From Bdellovibrionales bacterium RIFOXYC1_FULL_37_79 (GTDB lineage: Bacteria; Bdellovibrionota; Bacteriovoracia; Bacteriovoracales; Bacteriovoracaceae): a stretch of 64,000 bases of DNA. The notes below the pieces were generated by a model. The model searched no databases and was not told where the DNA came from. It saw only the letters and a program-made list of their open reading frames with translations. This document shows, piece after piece, positions 18,418-26,700 of this stretch. The number at the start of each line of letters is the position of its first letter. Position 1 is the first letter of the stretch. The stretch covers positions 1-64,000 of the forward strand of contig MEQB01000031.1 of the NCBI GenBank assembly GCA_001770015.1, read 5' to 3'. The translations under genes and the position numbers were made by a program.

Positions 18418-18642
18418 TTAAAGATTTGCTTCAGAAACAAGTTCAACTTTCCTATTATCTATTGCTTCCGAAGCAGCTGAGCCATTAATAATCCAATTAT
18501 CAACTTCACTGGTTTTAAAACGCCAAAACTTCCCAACTCTGTGAGAAGGAATTTTCTTTTTATCGAGCCAGCGATAAATAGTTTCCTTGGAAACGCCTAG
18601 GTATTCCGAAATTTCATCTACAGAAAGCCAACGATCATTCAT
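18418..18642 (-). CDS. Excisionase-family HTH regulator of the restriction-modification operon
   Basis: A 74-residue protein with a MerR-like winged helix: WLSVDEISEYLGVSKETIYR, then HRVGKFWRFKTSEVDNWI (about residues 5-52). Such proteins bind DNA as small regulators or excisionases. It is first in an operon with the endonuclease and methylase (20-35 bp to the next gene), so it likely plays the part of a controller protein that delays endonuclease expression. Repeated TTGTT words just upstream are candidate binding sites. Confidence 0.8.
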   Translation of the reverse strand: MNDRWLSVDEISEYLGVSKETIYRWLDKKKIPSHRVGKFWRFKTSEVDNWIINGSAASEAIDNRKVELVSEANL

Positions 18643-18672
18643 AGTTAATATCCGTTTATTTTTATGAGTAAA

Positions 18673-18722
18673 AGATTAACAACAATGACAACTAATAACA
18701 ATCAATAACAAACAACAAACAC
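18673..18722. promoter_or_regulatory. Iteron-like TTGTT repeats upstream of the HTH-REase-MTase operon
   Basis: On the operon-sense strand this 50-bp stretch contains at least six TTGTT/TGTT-type words, spaced roughly 4-10 bp apart and all in the same orientation. It ends about 30 bp before the HTH gene start. Repeated words next to a regulator gene suggest an autoregulatory operator. It could also be simple low-complexity sequence. Confidence 0.4.
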
Positions 18723-18902
18723 TATCAATCTTCGAGAACCTGCTTCCTATTTAAACAAATTGAATCTAGAATTTTAAATAATAATCCCAAATGCCAACCT
18801 AACGCATTGCGAATAAGAAAATTTATGTTCCAATTCCTCGGAACATACAATTGAAAATAAACCTAAAATACACTCAATTTTTCGTGCCATACCTAACTTA
18901 TG

Positions 18903-18930
18903 ACCATTTTCGTGACGTCACGAAAATGGT
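18903..18930. promoter_or_regulatory. Perfect 28-bp palindrome with TGACGTCA core
   Basis: The arm ACCATTTTCGTGAC is followed directly by its exact complement, giving a 28-bp dyad with no spacer. The inner 18 bp fit TTTC-N-TGACGTCA-N-GAAA, the same consensus as a palindrome at 22653-22670 near the KilA-N gene. A dimeric regulator site is likely. Confidence 0.6.
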
Positions 18931-19183
18931 TCATGTCTTCGTCTATAAAGTCGCTCTTCTTTGGTTTTACAACTGCTAAGCGGCGAACTCTTGCATTTTT
19001 CGCAACAGTTCAGTTGTTGCAAACTTTGAAACAACTCATCCCTTGCGGATGTATTTTTGTTTTAAGGACGGATAATCGAATTCGAATACCGGACAAGAAG
19101 TGGGCAAAATACACAGATGCACAAGGGCCGACATATTCACGCTAAAAAAACGTATGATGCTCATTCGCAAGAGCATTGTAATA

Positions 19184-19222
19184 TATAAAAACGAAAGGAG
19201 AACGTCTGCTGACACTCTCCTT
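19184..19222 (-). terminator. Intrinsic terminator of the 19241-19666 gene
   Basis: On the minus strand AAGGAGA (19222-19216) pairs with TCTCCTT (201-195 side) around an inner GTC/GAC stem, followed by TCGTTTTTATAT. It lies directly after the stop of the secreted-protein gene. Confidence 0.6.
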
Positions 19223-19240
19223 CCAAAAATGAAAATGAAA

Positions 19241-19666
19241 TCACTTAATAAATGCCTTAAAGAGCACTCCAATTGCACTAACCGGAAAATTATTTGTATC
19301 ATTCCCCACGGGGGATGCACCAATAGAGAGTGAACCACCAACTGTCTCCTTAAATGGCTTAAAAGTCACTCCATCAAAACTCATTGTTACTTCACTATCA
19401 TAAATTCTTATAAAGAAATTTTTCTTAATTTCAATGAGGGTTGAATTATTATCCACTGATTCAAAAAGATCTCCTTCAGCCCGAATATTAATCGGCAAGT
19501 GATCACCTTCTCTAAATTCGATCGTCACATTTTGAATTTCTCCTTTTTGAATCTTGGTTAAAAAATTAATACCAAGCTCAGTTGCTCTTATTGAGTCCCT
19601 CACTTGGGCCATCAAAGAGGTACAAAGTAACAAAGCTCCAAATAAAACAGTCATTTTCTTAAACAT
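19241..19666 (-). CDS. Secreted hypothetical protein
   Basis: A 141-residue protein with a clear signal peptide (MFKKMTVLFGALLLCTSLMA, cleaved near residue 20). The mature part is short, beta-rich in appearance, without cysteines or a known motif, and ends in a hydrophobic stretch. It is probably periplasmic or outer-surface. It has its own terminator and no close partner. I do not recognise the family. Confidence 0.7.
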   Translation of the reverse strand: MFKKMTVLFGALLLCTSLMAQVRDSIRATELGINFLTKIQKGEIQNVTIEFREGDHLPINIRAEGDLFESVDNNSTLIEIKKNFFIRIYDSEVTMSFDGVTFKPFKETVGGSLSIGASPVGNDTNNFPVSAIGVLFKAFIK

Positions 19667-19774
19667 TTCCTACTCCTTGTAATTGTATTATTAAAAAATT
19701 TACAAAAAAACACCTCAGTTCTCGTCAGAACCTTCTATTCATTCAACATGTTGATAAAAATTATTTTCTAATTA

Positions 19775-20395
19775 TTATTCTTTTAATCGCTTCCTCGAAA
19801 AAATATGGTAACTGGCAATATGATAAAGAATCAAAAACAGTATGATACTCTCTTGCGTAAGGGGTATCCCATCTACAGTAAGAATATTTTCATTTTTGGT
19901 TTGAGTGGACTCAGTATTATTCTTTTGAGCTGAGTTAACAAACTCAAATTTATAACCAATCGTTATGGTTCCACGTTTTCCATCAATAATTTCTTCCTTT
20001 GGTTTCTTATAAATATGAAGATGTAATCCAGAAAGAAAAAATAGTAAAATCAAAGCGGCTAACGTTGAAAAGAAGGTGGCCCTAGATGCTCTTCCTGAAA
20101 TGTAAGACTCTCTTTCATCTCTTTCTTTACTAAAAGTTAATACCGTTAATATTTTTTCTCGAAACGCTCCCCAGCAAAAAAGCGACACAATAAAGTAAAC
20201 AAGGAGGACAAACCATATCATGAAATGCCAGCCAAAAATTTCCCAAAGAATCGACTTGAATCCATGCAGCTCATTACCTCCTCCTGGAACAAAGAGGGCC
20301 CAAATAACTGTTCCCACCACGGTAGGCAAAGCAAAAAGAAGATACTTACTGATCCACATATTAATTCTTAAAAACTTCTCAAATTTATTATTCAT
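19775..20395 (-). CDS. Membrane protein of DUF2178-like type, coupled to an XRE regulator
   Basis: A protein of about 206 residues with four likely membrane helices (two early, one around residue 120, one near the C-terminus). The cytoplasmic motif KERDERESYISGRASRATFF matches the DERE...A pattern seen in small membrane proteins that sit beside XRE regulators. I chose ATG 20395 because it overlaps the upstream XRE stop by 8 bp, a coupled start; a longer form from 20437 would overlap much more. The function of the family is unknown. Confidence 0.75.
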   Translation of the reverse strand: MNNKFEKFLRINMWISKYLLFALPTVVGTVIWALFVPGGGNELHGFKSILWEIFGWHFMIWFVLLVYFIVSLFCWGAFREKILTVLTFSKERDERESYISGRASRATFFSTLAALILLFFLSGLHLHIYKKPKEEIIDGKRGTITIGYKFEFVNSAQKNNTESTQTKNENILTVDGIPLTQESIILFLILYHIASYHIFSRKRLKE

Positions 20396-20618
20396 TAATG
20401 TCCTCCACATAAAAAATATCCTGAATGTTTTTTCCAAAATACTGAGCGATCTTAAAGGACAGTTCTAAAGAGGGATTATAGTTTCCTTTTTCAATGGAAA
20501 CGATTGTCGCTCTTGTAACTCCCACAGCATCTGCCAATTCTTGTTGAGTAATTCGCTTCTCTGCTCTACAAACATGAATTTTACTTTGAATTTTTAACGT
20601 ACTTGGTAATTTGCCCAT
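20388..20618 (-). CDS. Small XRE-family transcriptional regulator
   Basis: A 76-residue HTH_3 protein: RAEKRITQQELADAVGVTRA at about residues 18-37, then TIVSIEKGNYNPSLELSFKI. This is the compact YozG-like form that often controls a following membrane-protein gene. Its stop overlaps the next start by 8 bp. It probably autoregulates from the 20619-20700 region. Confidence 0.88.
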   Translation of the reverse strand: MGKLPSTLKIQSKIHVCRAEKRITQQELADAVGVTRATIVSIEKGNYNPSLELSFKIAQYFGKNIQDIFYVEDINE

Positions 20619-20822
20619 TTAAAAATCTCCGATTATCATCTGATGTACAATAAACTATACATTAATCGGTGAAATGTCAACTTTATTATTCTTTTTGATC
20701 ATTATATTAACAATATAGTAACTCCTACTGTCCCTGCAAAACCGATTGTCCTATGGCGAGAAAAACCAGAAAATCACGAACACATAGAAGCCGAGTTTGT
20801 TCGCCTCTGCAAAGATTTTAAA

Positions 20823-21494
20823 TTGGTTGAGACTCTCAATTCTGTCGACTCCTCGCATTTCACTGCTCTTCCAAGAAAAACAATTGACCTCAATACTTTT
20901 TCATATAAGGATGCCTACGCTCTTGCTGAAGAAGTGCGTGGTCAACTTGGTGTTGGAGATTATCCAGCGACATCACTTGTAAAAATTCTTGAGGAGAAAT
21001 ATGGTATCAAATTTTTCTTCAATGAGCTTGGTGGTAACGGCTCTGCTGCGGCATCTGCTTCAGAATACGGATTATGTATTCTTATTAGCGCTTGTGAACC
21101 AGCATGGAGACAGCATTTCGGTATCGCTCACGAATTATTCCATATTATTACCTGGGATGATTGTTTAATTAAGCAAATTATAGACGATCAAACTCTTAGA
21201 AATTTAAATGAAAAATTAGCAAATGCTTTTGCGGCAGGCCTTTTAGTTTCTACAGAGTCTTTAAGAAGAGAAATCAGATCTCTTGCAAAACCTAACGCTG
21301 CCGGTATTGTCTCTATTGCCAGACAATTTGAAGTTTCACTTGAAGCACTTCTTTGGAGAATGGCATCGATCCATATTATCGGAAGGGATTTAGCAAAAAT
21401 GTTGAATCAATCACTATCGGCACTTGCTGATTATTTAAAAAACTTTGGTCTGGCAGAAGTCTCTAATAATGAAATCACGATTAGTAATTCTTGA
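20823..21494 (+). CDS. ImmA/IrrE-family metallopeptidase, N-terminally truncated
   Basis: A 223-residue product from TTG 20823 with the zinc motif HELFH in HFGIAHELFHIITWDD. ImmA/IrrE proteases cleave repressors, usually with an XRE domain in front. The frame is open upstream to 20673 and still looks coding (AKPIVLWREKP, EAEFVRLCKDF), but it has no start codon there and the XRE domain is missing. Together with the broken PIN gene that overlaps its end, this looks like a decayed XRE-ImmA plus PIN toxin module. Confidence 0.7.
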   Translation: MVETLNSVDSSHFTALPRKTIDLNTFSYKDAYALAEEVRGQLGVGDYPATSLVKILEEKYGIKFFFNELGGNGSAAASASEYGLCILISACEPAWRQHFGIAHELFHIITWDDCLIKQIIDDQTLRNLNEKLANAFAAGLLVSTESLRREIRSLAKPNAAGIVSIARQFEVSLEALLWRMASIHIIGRDLAKMLNQSLSALADYLKNFGLAEVSNNEITISNS

Positions 21495-21534
21495 CGCCAA
21501 CGTCATTATCAAAGCCTACGCTAGGAACTTTTGA
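21469..21534 (+). pseudogene. PIN-domain toxin remnant
   Basis: ATG 21469 starts MKSRLVILDANVIIKAYARN, the classic first strand and catalytic Asp of a PIN ribonuclease, but the frame stops after 21 codons. It overlaps the ImmA/IrrE stop region by 26 bp, the usual coupled layout of ImmA-PIN pairs. The next 200 bp (21535-21733) show no continuation that I can read with confidence. Confidence 0.65.
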
Positions 21535-21733
21535 AGTGTTTTAGGAAATTTATTCTCAAACACTTGGGAAGAAATTGTGTATCGATGCCTTATTATGATG
21601 GCCTCACTCTATGCATTTAAAAATTCGAATCGCCGTTGGTGTTGTGGGATACTCTTTCAGATGGGTTTATTTCAAAACAAAAAACTTCGCCGCTTTGATC
21701 ACTGCACATTGCGTATCTGATTGGATATTAGAT

Positions 21734-22555
21734 TCACTCTTCTCCTGAATTCTTTTCAAGCTTTTTAACAATCGAGTCTTCTGTCAAAATTTTCATTTGC
21801 TGAATTGCAACCATATTTAATTTCTCTAATCTTTGAGATTGAGAATATCCTTCGTTAATAAACAATGCATTCATTGCTTCAAGGTTTGCAAGGCAAACAA
21901 GTTGAGCAACATCGGCGTAGTCACGAATATTTCCTTTTTTATCTGGATTCTGTACTCGCCACTCGCTAGCCGTAATGCCAAATAGTGCCATATTCAAAAC
22001 ATCCGCTTCACTTGCATAGATATGATTAATCTGTTTTTTATGAAGCTCAACAGGAATAAAATTTTGCTTAATCGCATCAGTATGAATCCGATAATTAATT
22101 TTCGTAAGATTTCTTTTTACATCCCAACCAAGCGATTTTTGTTCTTCATTTTTCAAACGCTGAAATTCTTTAATCAGATAAATCTTAAACTCAGCACTAA
22201 TCCACATGCCAAATTCAAAAGCGATATCTTTATGGGCGTAGGTTCCACCATAGCGACCAGCTGTTGCTTTTAAGCCAATAGCGTTAGTCTTCTCTGCCCA
22301 TTCCTTCACACTTATTTTATAGTTATTTAAACCCGTCTGACTTTTAATTATGGCGAATTCGCCATAATTAAAATCTGGATTATAAATACGCTCCCAAATG
22401 CCTAAAAACTCAACAGTATTTCTATTTCTAAGCCAGTCAGAAATAAAAAAGTCACCGTCTTTGGCCTTCAGCATATCTGTTAAGGAAATATAATCCTCAT
22501 CACGAATGGTCATGATAGAAATAAAAGTACCTTGAACTTCAATTTGCTGACTCAT
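21734..22555 (-). CDS. KilA-N domain protein
   Basis: A 273-residue protein. The KilA-N fold spans about residues 15-135 and includes YISLTDMLKAKDGDFFISDW and GRYGGTYAHKDIAFEFGMWI. KilA-N is a phage/virus-type DNA-binding domain, also widespread in bacterial islands. The C-terminal half is predicted helical and may oligomerise. It has its own promoter region with a TGACGTCA-core palindrome about 100 bp upstream. The role is unknown; a phage-derived regulator is the best guess. Confidence 0.88.
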   Translation of the reverse strand: MSQQIEVQGTFISIMTIRDEDYISLTDMLKAKDGDFFISDWLRNRNTVEFLGIWERIYNPDFNYGEFAIIKSQTGLNNYKISVKEWAEKTNAIGLKATAGRYGGTYAHKDIAFEFGMWISAEFKIYLIKEFQRLKNEEQKSLGWDVKRNLTKINYRIHTDAIKQNFIPVELHKKQINHIYASEADVLNMALFGITASEWRVQNPDKKGNIRDYADVAQLVCLANLEAMNALFINEGYSQSQRLEKLNMVAIQQMKILTEDSIVKKLEKNSGEE

Positions 22556-23081
22556 CTCTCTTCTCTTTTGTTCTGTAGATTATAATAACTTTAACCCCAA
22601 GCTACAATTCTAAATCCTGATTTATTTCAGTCTTGAAATATCCATCGGTCAATTTCCTGACGTCAGGAAAATAACTTCAAGTTTTATTAACACTCTAAGT
22701 GAGATTTTGAAGAAAAAAATTTCGAAATAAAAATCTTCTGCCCCATTTTTCCAACCGCTCTTGATAACTCCTTTTCAGTGCAAGACATAAATAATCGGAT
22801 TTTGGGGCATCTTTGCATATCCTTGCATGTGAGAATGGAGAATCAATCACTATGAAGTGTATTTCGATACCAACGAAAACAGACCAAAAATGAATATTGC
22901 AAAAATCAAGAAAAAATATATTTTGACCTAAATACTGTGTAGAAAATACATACCGCTACTACGAACCCGAAGATGAATTAAATCATTATTTAATCAAAGC
23001 AAGATTAATAAATTATGTGTGCCAATTCATGGTATAAATGAGTTACCGAGTAATGAGAATGCTTACCAAGGAGTTTGAAAA
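22556..23081. other. Intergenic region, probable island boundary
   Basis: About 525 bp with no credible gene. The notable element is the palindrome at 22653-22670. Beyond it the gene content turns from mobile/defence to ordinary chromosomal genes, so an integration boundary may lie here. No attachment-site repeat or tRNA fragment is evident to me. Confidence 0.4.
22653..22670. promoter_or_regulatory. 18-bp palindrome TTTCCTGACGTCAGGAAA
   Basis: A perfect 18-bp dyad upstream of the KilA-N gene on its sense side. It shares TTTC-N-TGACGTCA-N-GAAA with the larger palindrome at 18903-18930, suggesting the same dimeric DNA-binding protein. Confidence 0.55.
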
Positions 23082-23483
23082 ATGAAAATGCTTGTATTAG
23101 GTGTGATTGTTTTAGCTTCAATGTCTTCATTTGGTAGTGAAACTATTAAGGCAATTATAAATTGTGATATTGCCCTTGATATGGATCAAAAATATATTGA
23201 TTTGAATAAAAATATACTCGCCAAAGCATTTGATACGAAGGTGTACAACTCAGATTTTAAAAAAATTGAGCAAACCGATTTCCCACTAGATCAGGAATTT
23301 GTATTAAAGGCGAGATATGAAAGGATTGTTGGCCGAGTGGTAAAAACAGAAGTAATACTTAAGCAGCGGCTAGAAGAAGAGGGTGATTCTTCTGTTGTGT
23401 TTAAGAAAACTTCCTACGGATCAAGTCGCCTGGTTTCCCTAGAAGATGCACTTAAATCATTACCTGAATGTAGTCTAAAGTAG
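23082..23483 (+). CDS. Secreted hypothetical protein
   Basis: A 133-residue protein with signal peptide MKMLVLGVIVLASMSSFGS and a strong ribosome site (AAGGAG) before ATG 23082. The mature part has two cysteines (INCDIA and near the C-terminus PECSLK) that could form a disulfide in the periplasm. The family is not recognised. Confidence 0.75.
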   Translation: MKMLVLGVIVLASMSSFGSETIKAIINCDIALDMDQKYIDLNKNILAKAFDTKVYNSDFKKIEQTDFPLDQEFVLKARYERIVGRVVKTEVILKQRLEEEGDSSVVFKKTSYGSSRLVSLEDALKSLPECSLK

Positions 23484-23506
23484 AAAAGATAGACATCAAT
23501 AAAAAA

Positions 23507-24556
23507 TTACAACTGCTCCATATCTATAACAAATCGATAACGAACATCACTTTTTACAACTCGTTCATAGGCCATATTCACTTGATCAGGAGTAATGAGT
23601 TCTATTTCTGGAGTAATGTTATGTTTAGCACAGAAATCAAGCATCTCCTGAGTCTCTTTAATAGAGCCAATGACCGAGCCTGCATAACTTCTACGCATCA
23701 TAATAAGCGGGAAAGGATGTATGGTAAGTGGTTTTTCTGGAGCTCCCACTGAGACAAGTGTTCCATCCAATCTAAGAAGGTTGAAATAACTCTCCATCTT
23801 AAGTTCGTGACTAGAAACCGTATTGATAATTAAATCGAATGTGCCCGCATGTTCCTTAAAAGCACTTTCATCTTTGGTCGTTATAAAATGATGGGCACCC
23901 ATTTTCAAAGCATCTTCACGCTTTCGATCTGAGTGGCTTAACACCGTCACTTCCGCTCCTAACGCAACTGCAATTTTAACCCCCATGTGGCCAAGTCCTC
24001 CAAGTCCCATGATACCAACTTTTTTGCCAGGACCAGCATTCCAGTGCATGAGAGGAGAATAGAGGGTGATCCCTGCACAAAGCAGTGGAGCTGCCTTATC
24101 GAGTGGAACTTGTTTTTGAATTTTTAAAGTATAATTCTCATCCACGACAATCACATTTGAATAACCACCATAAGTGGGAGTTTTACCATCTCGTTCGTAA
24201 CTATTGTAAGTAAGTGTGTTCCCTCCAAGGCAATACTGATCAAGATCTTGCTTGCAATGATCACACTCACGACAAGAATCCACAAAGCACCCCACTCCAG
24301 CATGATCTCCAGCTTTAAATTTTTTAACTTTTGATCCTACCGCAGCCACCACCCCCGCTATTTCATGTCCAGGCACCATTGGATAAATTCCCCCTGGTCC
24401 CCACTCAGACCGAACATTATGAATATCCGAGTGACAGATGCCACAATATTTAATTTCAATCACCACATCGTGTTCTTTGGGCTCTCTTCGTTCAAAAGAA
24501 AATGGACCGAGTGGTTCAGTGGAAGAAAATGCGGCTATACCTTTTGCTTTAATCAT
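23507..24556 (-). CDS. NAD(P)-dependent zinc alcohol/aldehyde reductase (YahK-like)
   Basis: A 349-residue medium-chain dehydrogenase of the cinnamyl-alcohol-dehydrogenase group. Catalytic zinc ligands are in CGICHSD and GHEIAG; the structural zinc has four Cys in [20 protein letters not shown]; the cofactor loop is [10 protein letters not shown]. It likely reduces aldehydes to alcohols using NADPH in the cytoplasm. It forms a single-gene unit on the minus strand. Confidence 0.93.
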   Translation of the reverse strand: MIKAKGIAAFSSTEPLGPFSFERREPKEHDVVIEIKYCGICHSDIHNVRSEWGPGGIYPMVPGHEIAGVVAAVGSKVKKFKAGDHAGVGCFVDSCRECDHCKQDLDQYCLGGNTLTYNSYERDGKTPTYGGYSNVIVVDENYTLKIQKQVPLDKAAPLLCAGITLYSPLMHWNAGPGKKVGIMGLGGLGHMGVKIAVALGAEVTVLSHSDRKREDALKMGAHHFITTKDESAFKEHAGTFDLIINTVSSHELKMESYFNLLRLDGTLVSVGAPEKPLTIHPFPLIMMRRSYAGSVIGSIKETQEMLDFCAKHNITPEIELITPDQVNMAYERVVKSDVRYRFVIDMEQL

Positions 24557-24585
24557 AAAATCTCCATAATATATAAATTTTCAAT

Positions 24586-24792
24586 TCATTCTTTGACTTT
24601 GGGGTTTACCAAATAAGTACTGGTTACATGCATAACGAGACCACTCACAACAGTGACCTCTGAACAAAACTTTTTGATATCCATCTCACTTCGTCCCAGT
24701 ACACTTTCTTCATGAGTGCAAAAAGGAACGATAAGCTTACTAAAAAACTGATCAAATATAAATTGATACCCAGCCAAAAAATTTAAGGCCAA
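24586..24792 (-). CDS. Doubtful short ORF upstream of the dehydrogenase
   Basis: A 68-codon frame from TTG 24792 ending 30 bp before the dehydrogenase start. It has no ribosome site and no recognised domain. It may be a remnant or chance; I list it because it occupies most of the gap 24557-24918 and its composition is not obviously noncoding. Confidence 0.25.
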   Translation of the reverse strand: MALNFLAGYQFIFDQFFSKLIVPFCTHEESVLGRSEMDIKKFCSEVTVVSGLVMHVTSTYLVNPKVKE

Positions 24793-24918
24793 TTGTTCTC
24801 TGGAATAAGCTTAGATTTAGAGAGATTTAAAAAAAAGACCTGGGGCGTTAAAAGTTTTTGGTGATTTATTAAATTTTTTAATTGTAATATTAAAATTTTT
24901 AATTTAAATTGCATAAAT

Positions 24919-25356
24919 ATGAAGAAAATTAATTCAAACATCCAATGTCCATCTTGCCAAAAACCATTAACGCCCAAAACATTGAGTTGTGATCATTGCG
25001 AATTAACTGTTTCTGGAAATTTTGCTTTAAATGAATTTTATGCATTATCTCCGGAGGAGCTCCACTTTTTAAGGATATTTATCCACTTTGAAGGCAGGAT
25101 TGGAGACATGGAAAAGGCCTTGGGGGTTAGCTACCCCACCGTAAAGGCCAGTTTAACAAAACTTAAAAAGGCCCTTAATCTTATGGATTTTTCAAACGAC
25201 TCAAAACTGGCAAGAAATGAGCACGTTGAACATGAAGTGAGAAAGAAGGGAACAAGTGATTCGCATAACTCATTATTAGATGATTTGGACAAGATGAAAC
25301 GAGGTGAGATGGACTACCAGGATGTCTTGAAAAAAATCAAACAAAGTAAGGAGTAA
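24919..25356 (+). CDS. DUF2089-family regulator-like protein
   Basis: A 145-residue protein with an N-terminal zinc ribbon (CPSCQKPL..LSCDHC, about residues 10-27) followed by a helix-turn-helix with GDMEKALGVSYPTVKASL (about 57-75). This is the DUF2089 pattern, probably a DNA- or RNA-binding regulator. It is followed after 3 bp by a repeat protein on the same strand, a pairing typical of the family. Confidence 0.88.
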   Translation: MKKINSNIQCPSCQKPLTPKTLSCDHCELTVSGNFALNEFYALSPEELHFLRIFIHFEGRIGDMEKALGVSYPTVKASLTKLKKALNLMDFSNDSKLARNEHVEHEVRKKGTSDSHNSLLDDLDKMKRGEMDYQDVLKKIKQSKE

Positions 25357-25359
25357 ACG

Positions 25360-26253
25360 ATGAAAGAAGAAATAGAAAAAATTATTGCTTTAAACAAAGA
25401 AGGAACAATTTCAGATGCGCAAATGGCAGAACTAATTTGTGCTTTAAAAGAAACTAAAAATGAGAAAGAGGAAACTAAACTCGATAATAAGGAGAGTGAT
25501 TGGGAAAAATCTTTAGAGGAATCGGTAGAGGGTTATGTAAGCGGTGCTATTAATCAAGGATTGAAAGGAGTAATGGGAGCTTTAAACAGTGCTAAAGGTA
25601 AATTTATTCATAATGATGACAACGATAATGAAATAAATTTATCAAGATTTAATCAGCCTACTGGCGAGAATTTTACTTTTGAAGATAATAAAATTCATGT
25701 GTCCAATGTTTCTGATTTGAAATTTTATAACTCTGGTTTTAGTGATAATTCCGTGCAAGCCTCAAATCTTAAAAATTTCGATCTGAAAAATAGTCAGATA
25801 ACGGATATCTCGTTTAATGGCAGTTCGATGGAAGAATGGACGCTGATTGATTCAAGTATTTCAGACGTAAAAGTAAACGGAAGTAAAATATCCAAACTGT
25901 GTCTTGAGCAAAAATCAAATATCAGTGACACGAAATTTAATGGATGCAGTATCAAACAATTGACTTTGCTTAACGGTTCAAATTTACAAGATATGTCGTT
26001 TAATGCCGGATCAATTACAAATACTAAATTTGATCGATCTGAATTTTGTGATGTCTCGATTAACCTTGCACAATTTAGCGACACCTCCTTTGAAAATGTT
26101 CATTTTTCCGATTGCAAGATGGATCACTTTCAAATAAGTGGCTGTACGCTTAAAAATGTTGATTTGTCCGATTTTAAAATTAATCACCTGAAACTGATTG
26201 ATAAAACCATCGATGGTAACGAAGAATTTAAAAAACATTTGAATAATCAGTGA
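25360..26253 (+). CDS. SHOCT-like plus beta-helical repeat protein
   Basis: A 297-residue protein. The N-terminus (about 1-30: IIALNKEGTISDAQMAELI) resembles a short SHOCT-type helix pair. Residues about 95-285 are made of degenerate pentapeptide-like repeats such as FNGSSMEEWTL, FNGCSIKQLTL, FNAGSITNTKF, FENVHFSDCKM, predicting a right-handed beta-helix. It has no signal peptide. It is translated directly after the DUF2089 gene. The product may bind or sequester its partner or act as a scaffold; this is inference. Confidence 0.8.
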   Translation: MKEEIEKIIALNKEGTISDAQMAELICALKETKNEKEETKLDNKESDWEKSLEESVEGYVSGAINQGLKGVMGALNSAKGKFIHNDDNDNEINLSRFNQPTGENFTFEDNKIHVSNVSDLKFYNSGFSDNSVQASNLKNFDLKNSQITDISFNGSSMEEWTLIDSSISDVKVNGSKISKLCLEQKSNISDTKFNGCSIKQLTLLNGSNLQDMSFNAGSITNTKFDRSEFCDVSINLAQFSDTSFENVHFSDCKMDHFQISGCTLKNVDLSDFKINHLKLIDKTIDGNEEFKKHLNNQ

Positions 26254-26263
26254 TATTTTTTCC

Positions 26264-26290
26264 GCCCTCTTTTTTAAGAGGGCAAAAAAA
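26264..26290. terminator. Hairpin after the DUF2089 operon
   Basis: GCCCTCTT (26264-26271), loop TTTT, then AAGAGGGC (26276-26283), with a T run before and an A run after that extend the stem. A U tract does not follow the hairpin on either strand, so it is not a canonical intrinsic terminator, but its place after the stop suggests that role. Confidence 0.45.
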
Positions 26291-26700
26291 TTGGGTTACC
26301 TCCACAAAAGAATCAATACTTCCATTAATATTTTGTTACCCACTGCTTTCGCCAATCAGGGGCCGGATAAGCATCTCCGTATCAAGCGACTCCATTTACT
26401 ATAAACAAAACAATCTAATATCACAATTAGTGAGATCAAAACAAGGCAGCAATCATGTAGTACCAAAATTACAGCCTAAACCACCTCGTTGAGTAACTAA
26501 TTATGAAAAAAGATATAAAGCTCGAAAATTTATGAGCAAAATCCTTGGCAGGCATTGAGAGTTTAAAAACTTTCAATGCCTCACATGTGACAAATAAAAA
26601 CTATCCAAAACATTATTGAACTCATTACCTCTTTTTTTTTTATGCAAAAACTGCTAAAAAGGCTTTTCTAAAAAATTGTTAACAAATAAAAGGAAACCTT
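26291..26700. other. Intergenic region with a strong hairpin and a short palindrome
   Basis: No gene is credible here. GGCATTGAGAGTTT (26551-26564) pairs with AAACTTTCAATGCC (26567-26580) with one G-U pair, followed at once by the palindrome TCACATGTGA (26581-26590). The hairpin has no U tract. A ribosome site AAAGGAAA lies just before the next gene. Confidence 0.5.

Larger units (their letters stand above)
18643..19183. other. Long intergenic region upstream of the restriction-modification operon
   Basis: About 540 bp without a credible gene. It holds the TTGTT repeat block next to the HTH gene, a perfect 28-bp palindrome at 18903-18930, and a short hairpin at about 19155-19176 (ATGCTC/GAGCAT). 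A plus-strand open stretch of about 80 codons from 18900 has no protein-like character and begins inside the palindrome. Confidence 0.45.

Noticed and set aside
26264-26290. Canonical rho-independent terminator
   Set aside because: The hairpin is real but is followed by A residues on both strands, so only a hairpin with a possible termination role is claimed.
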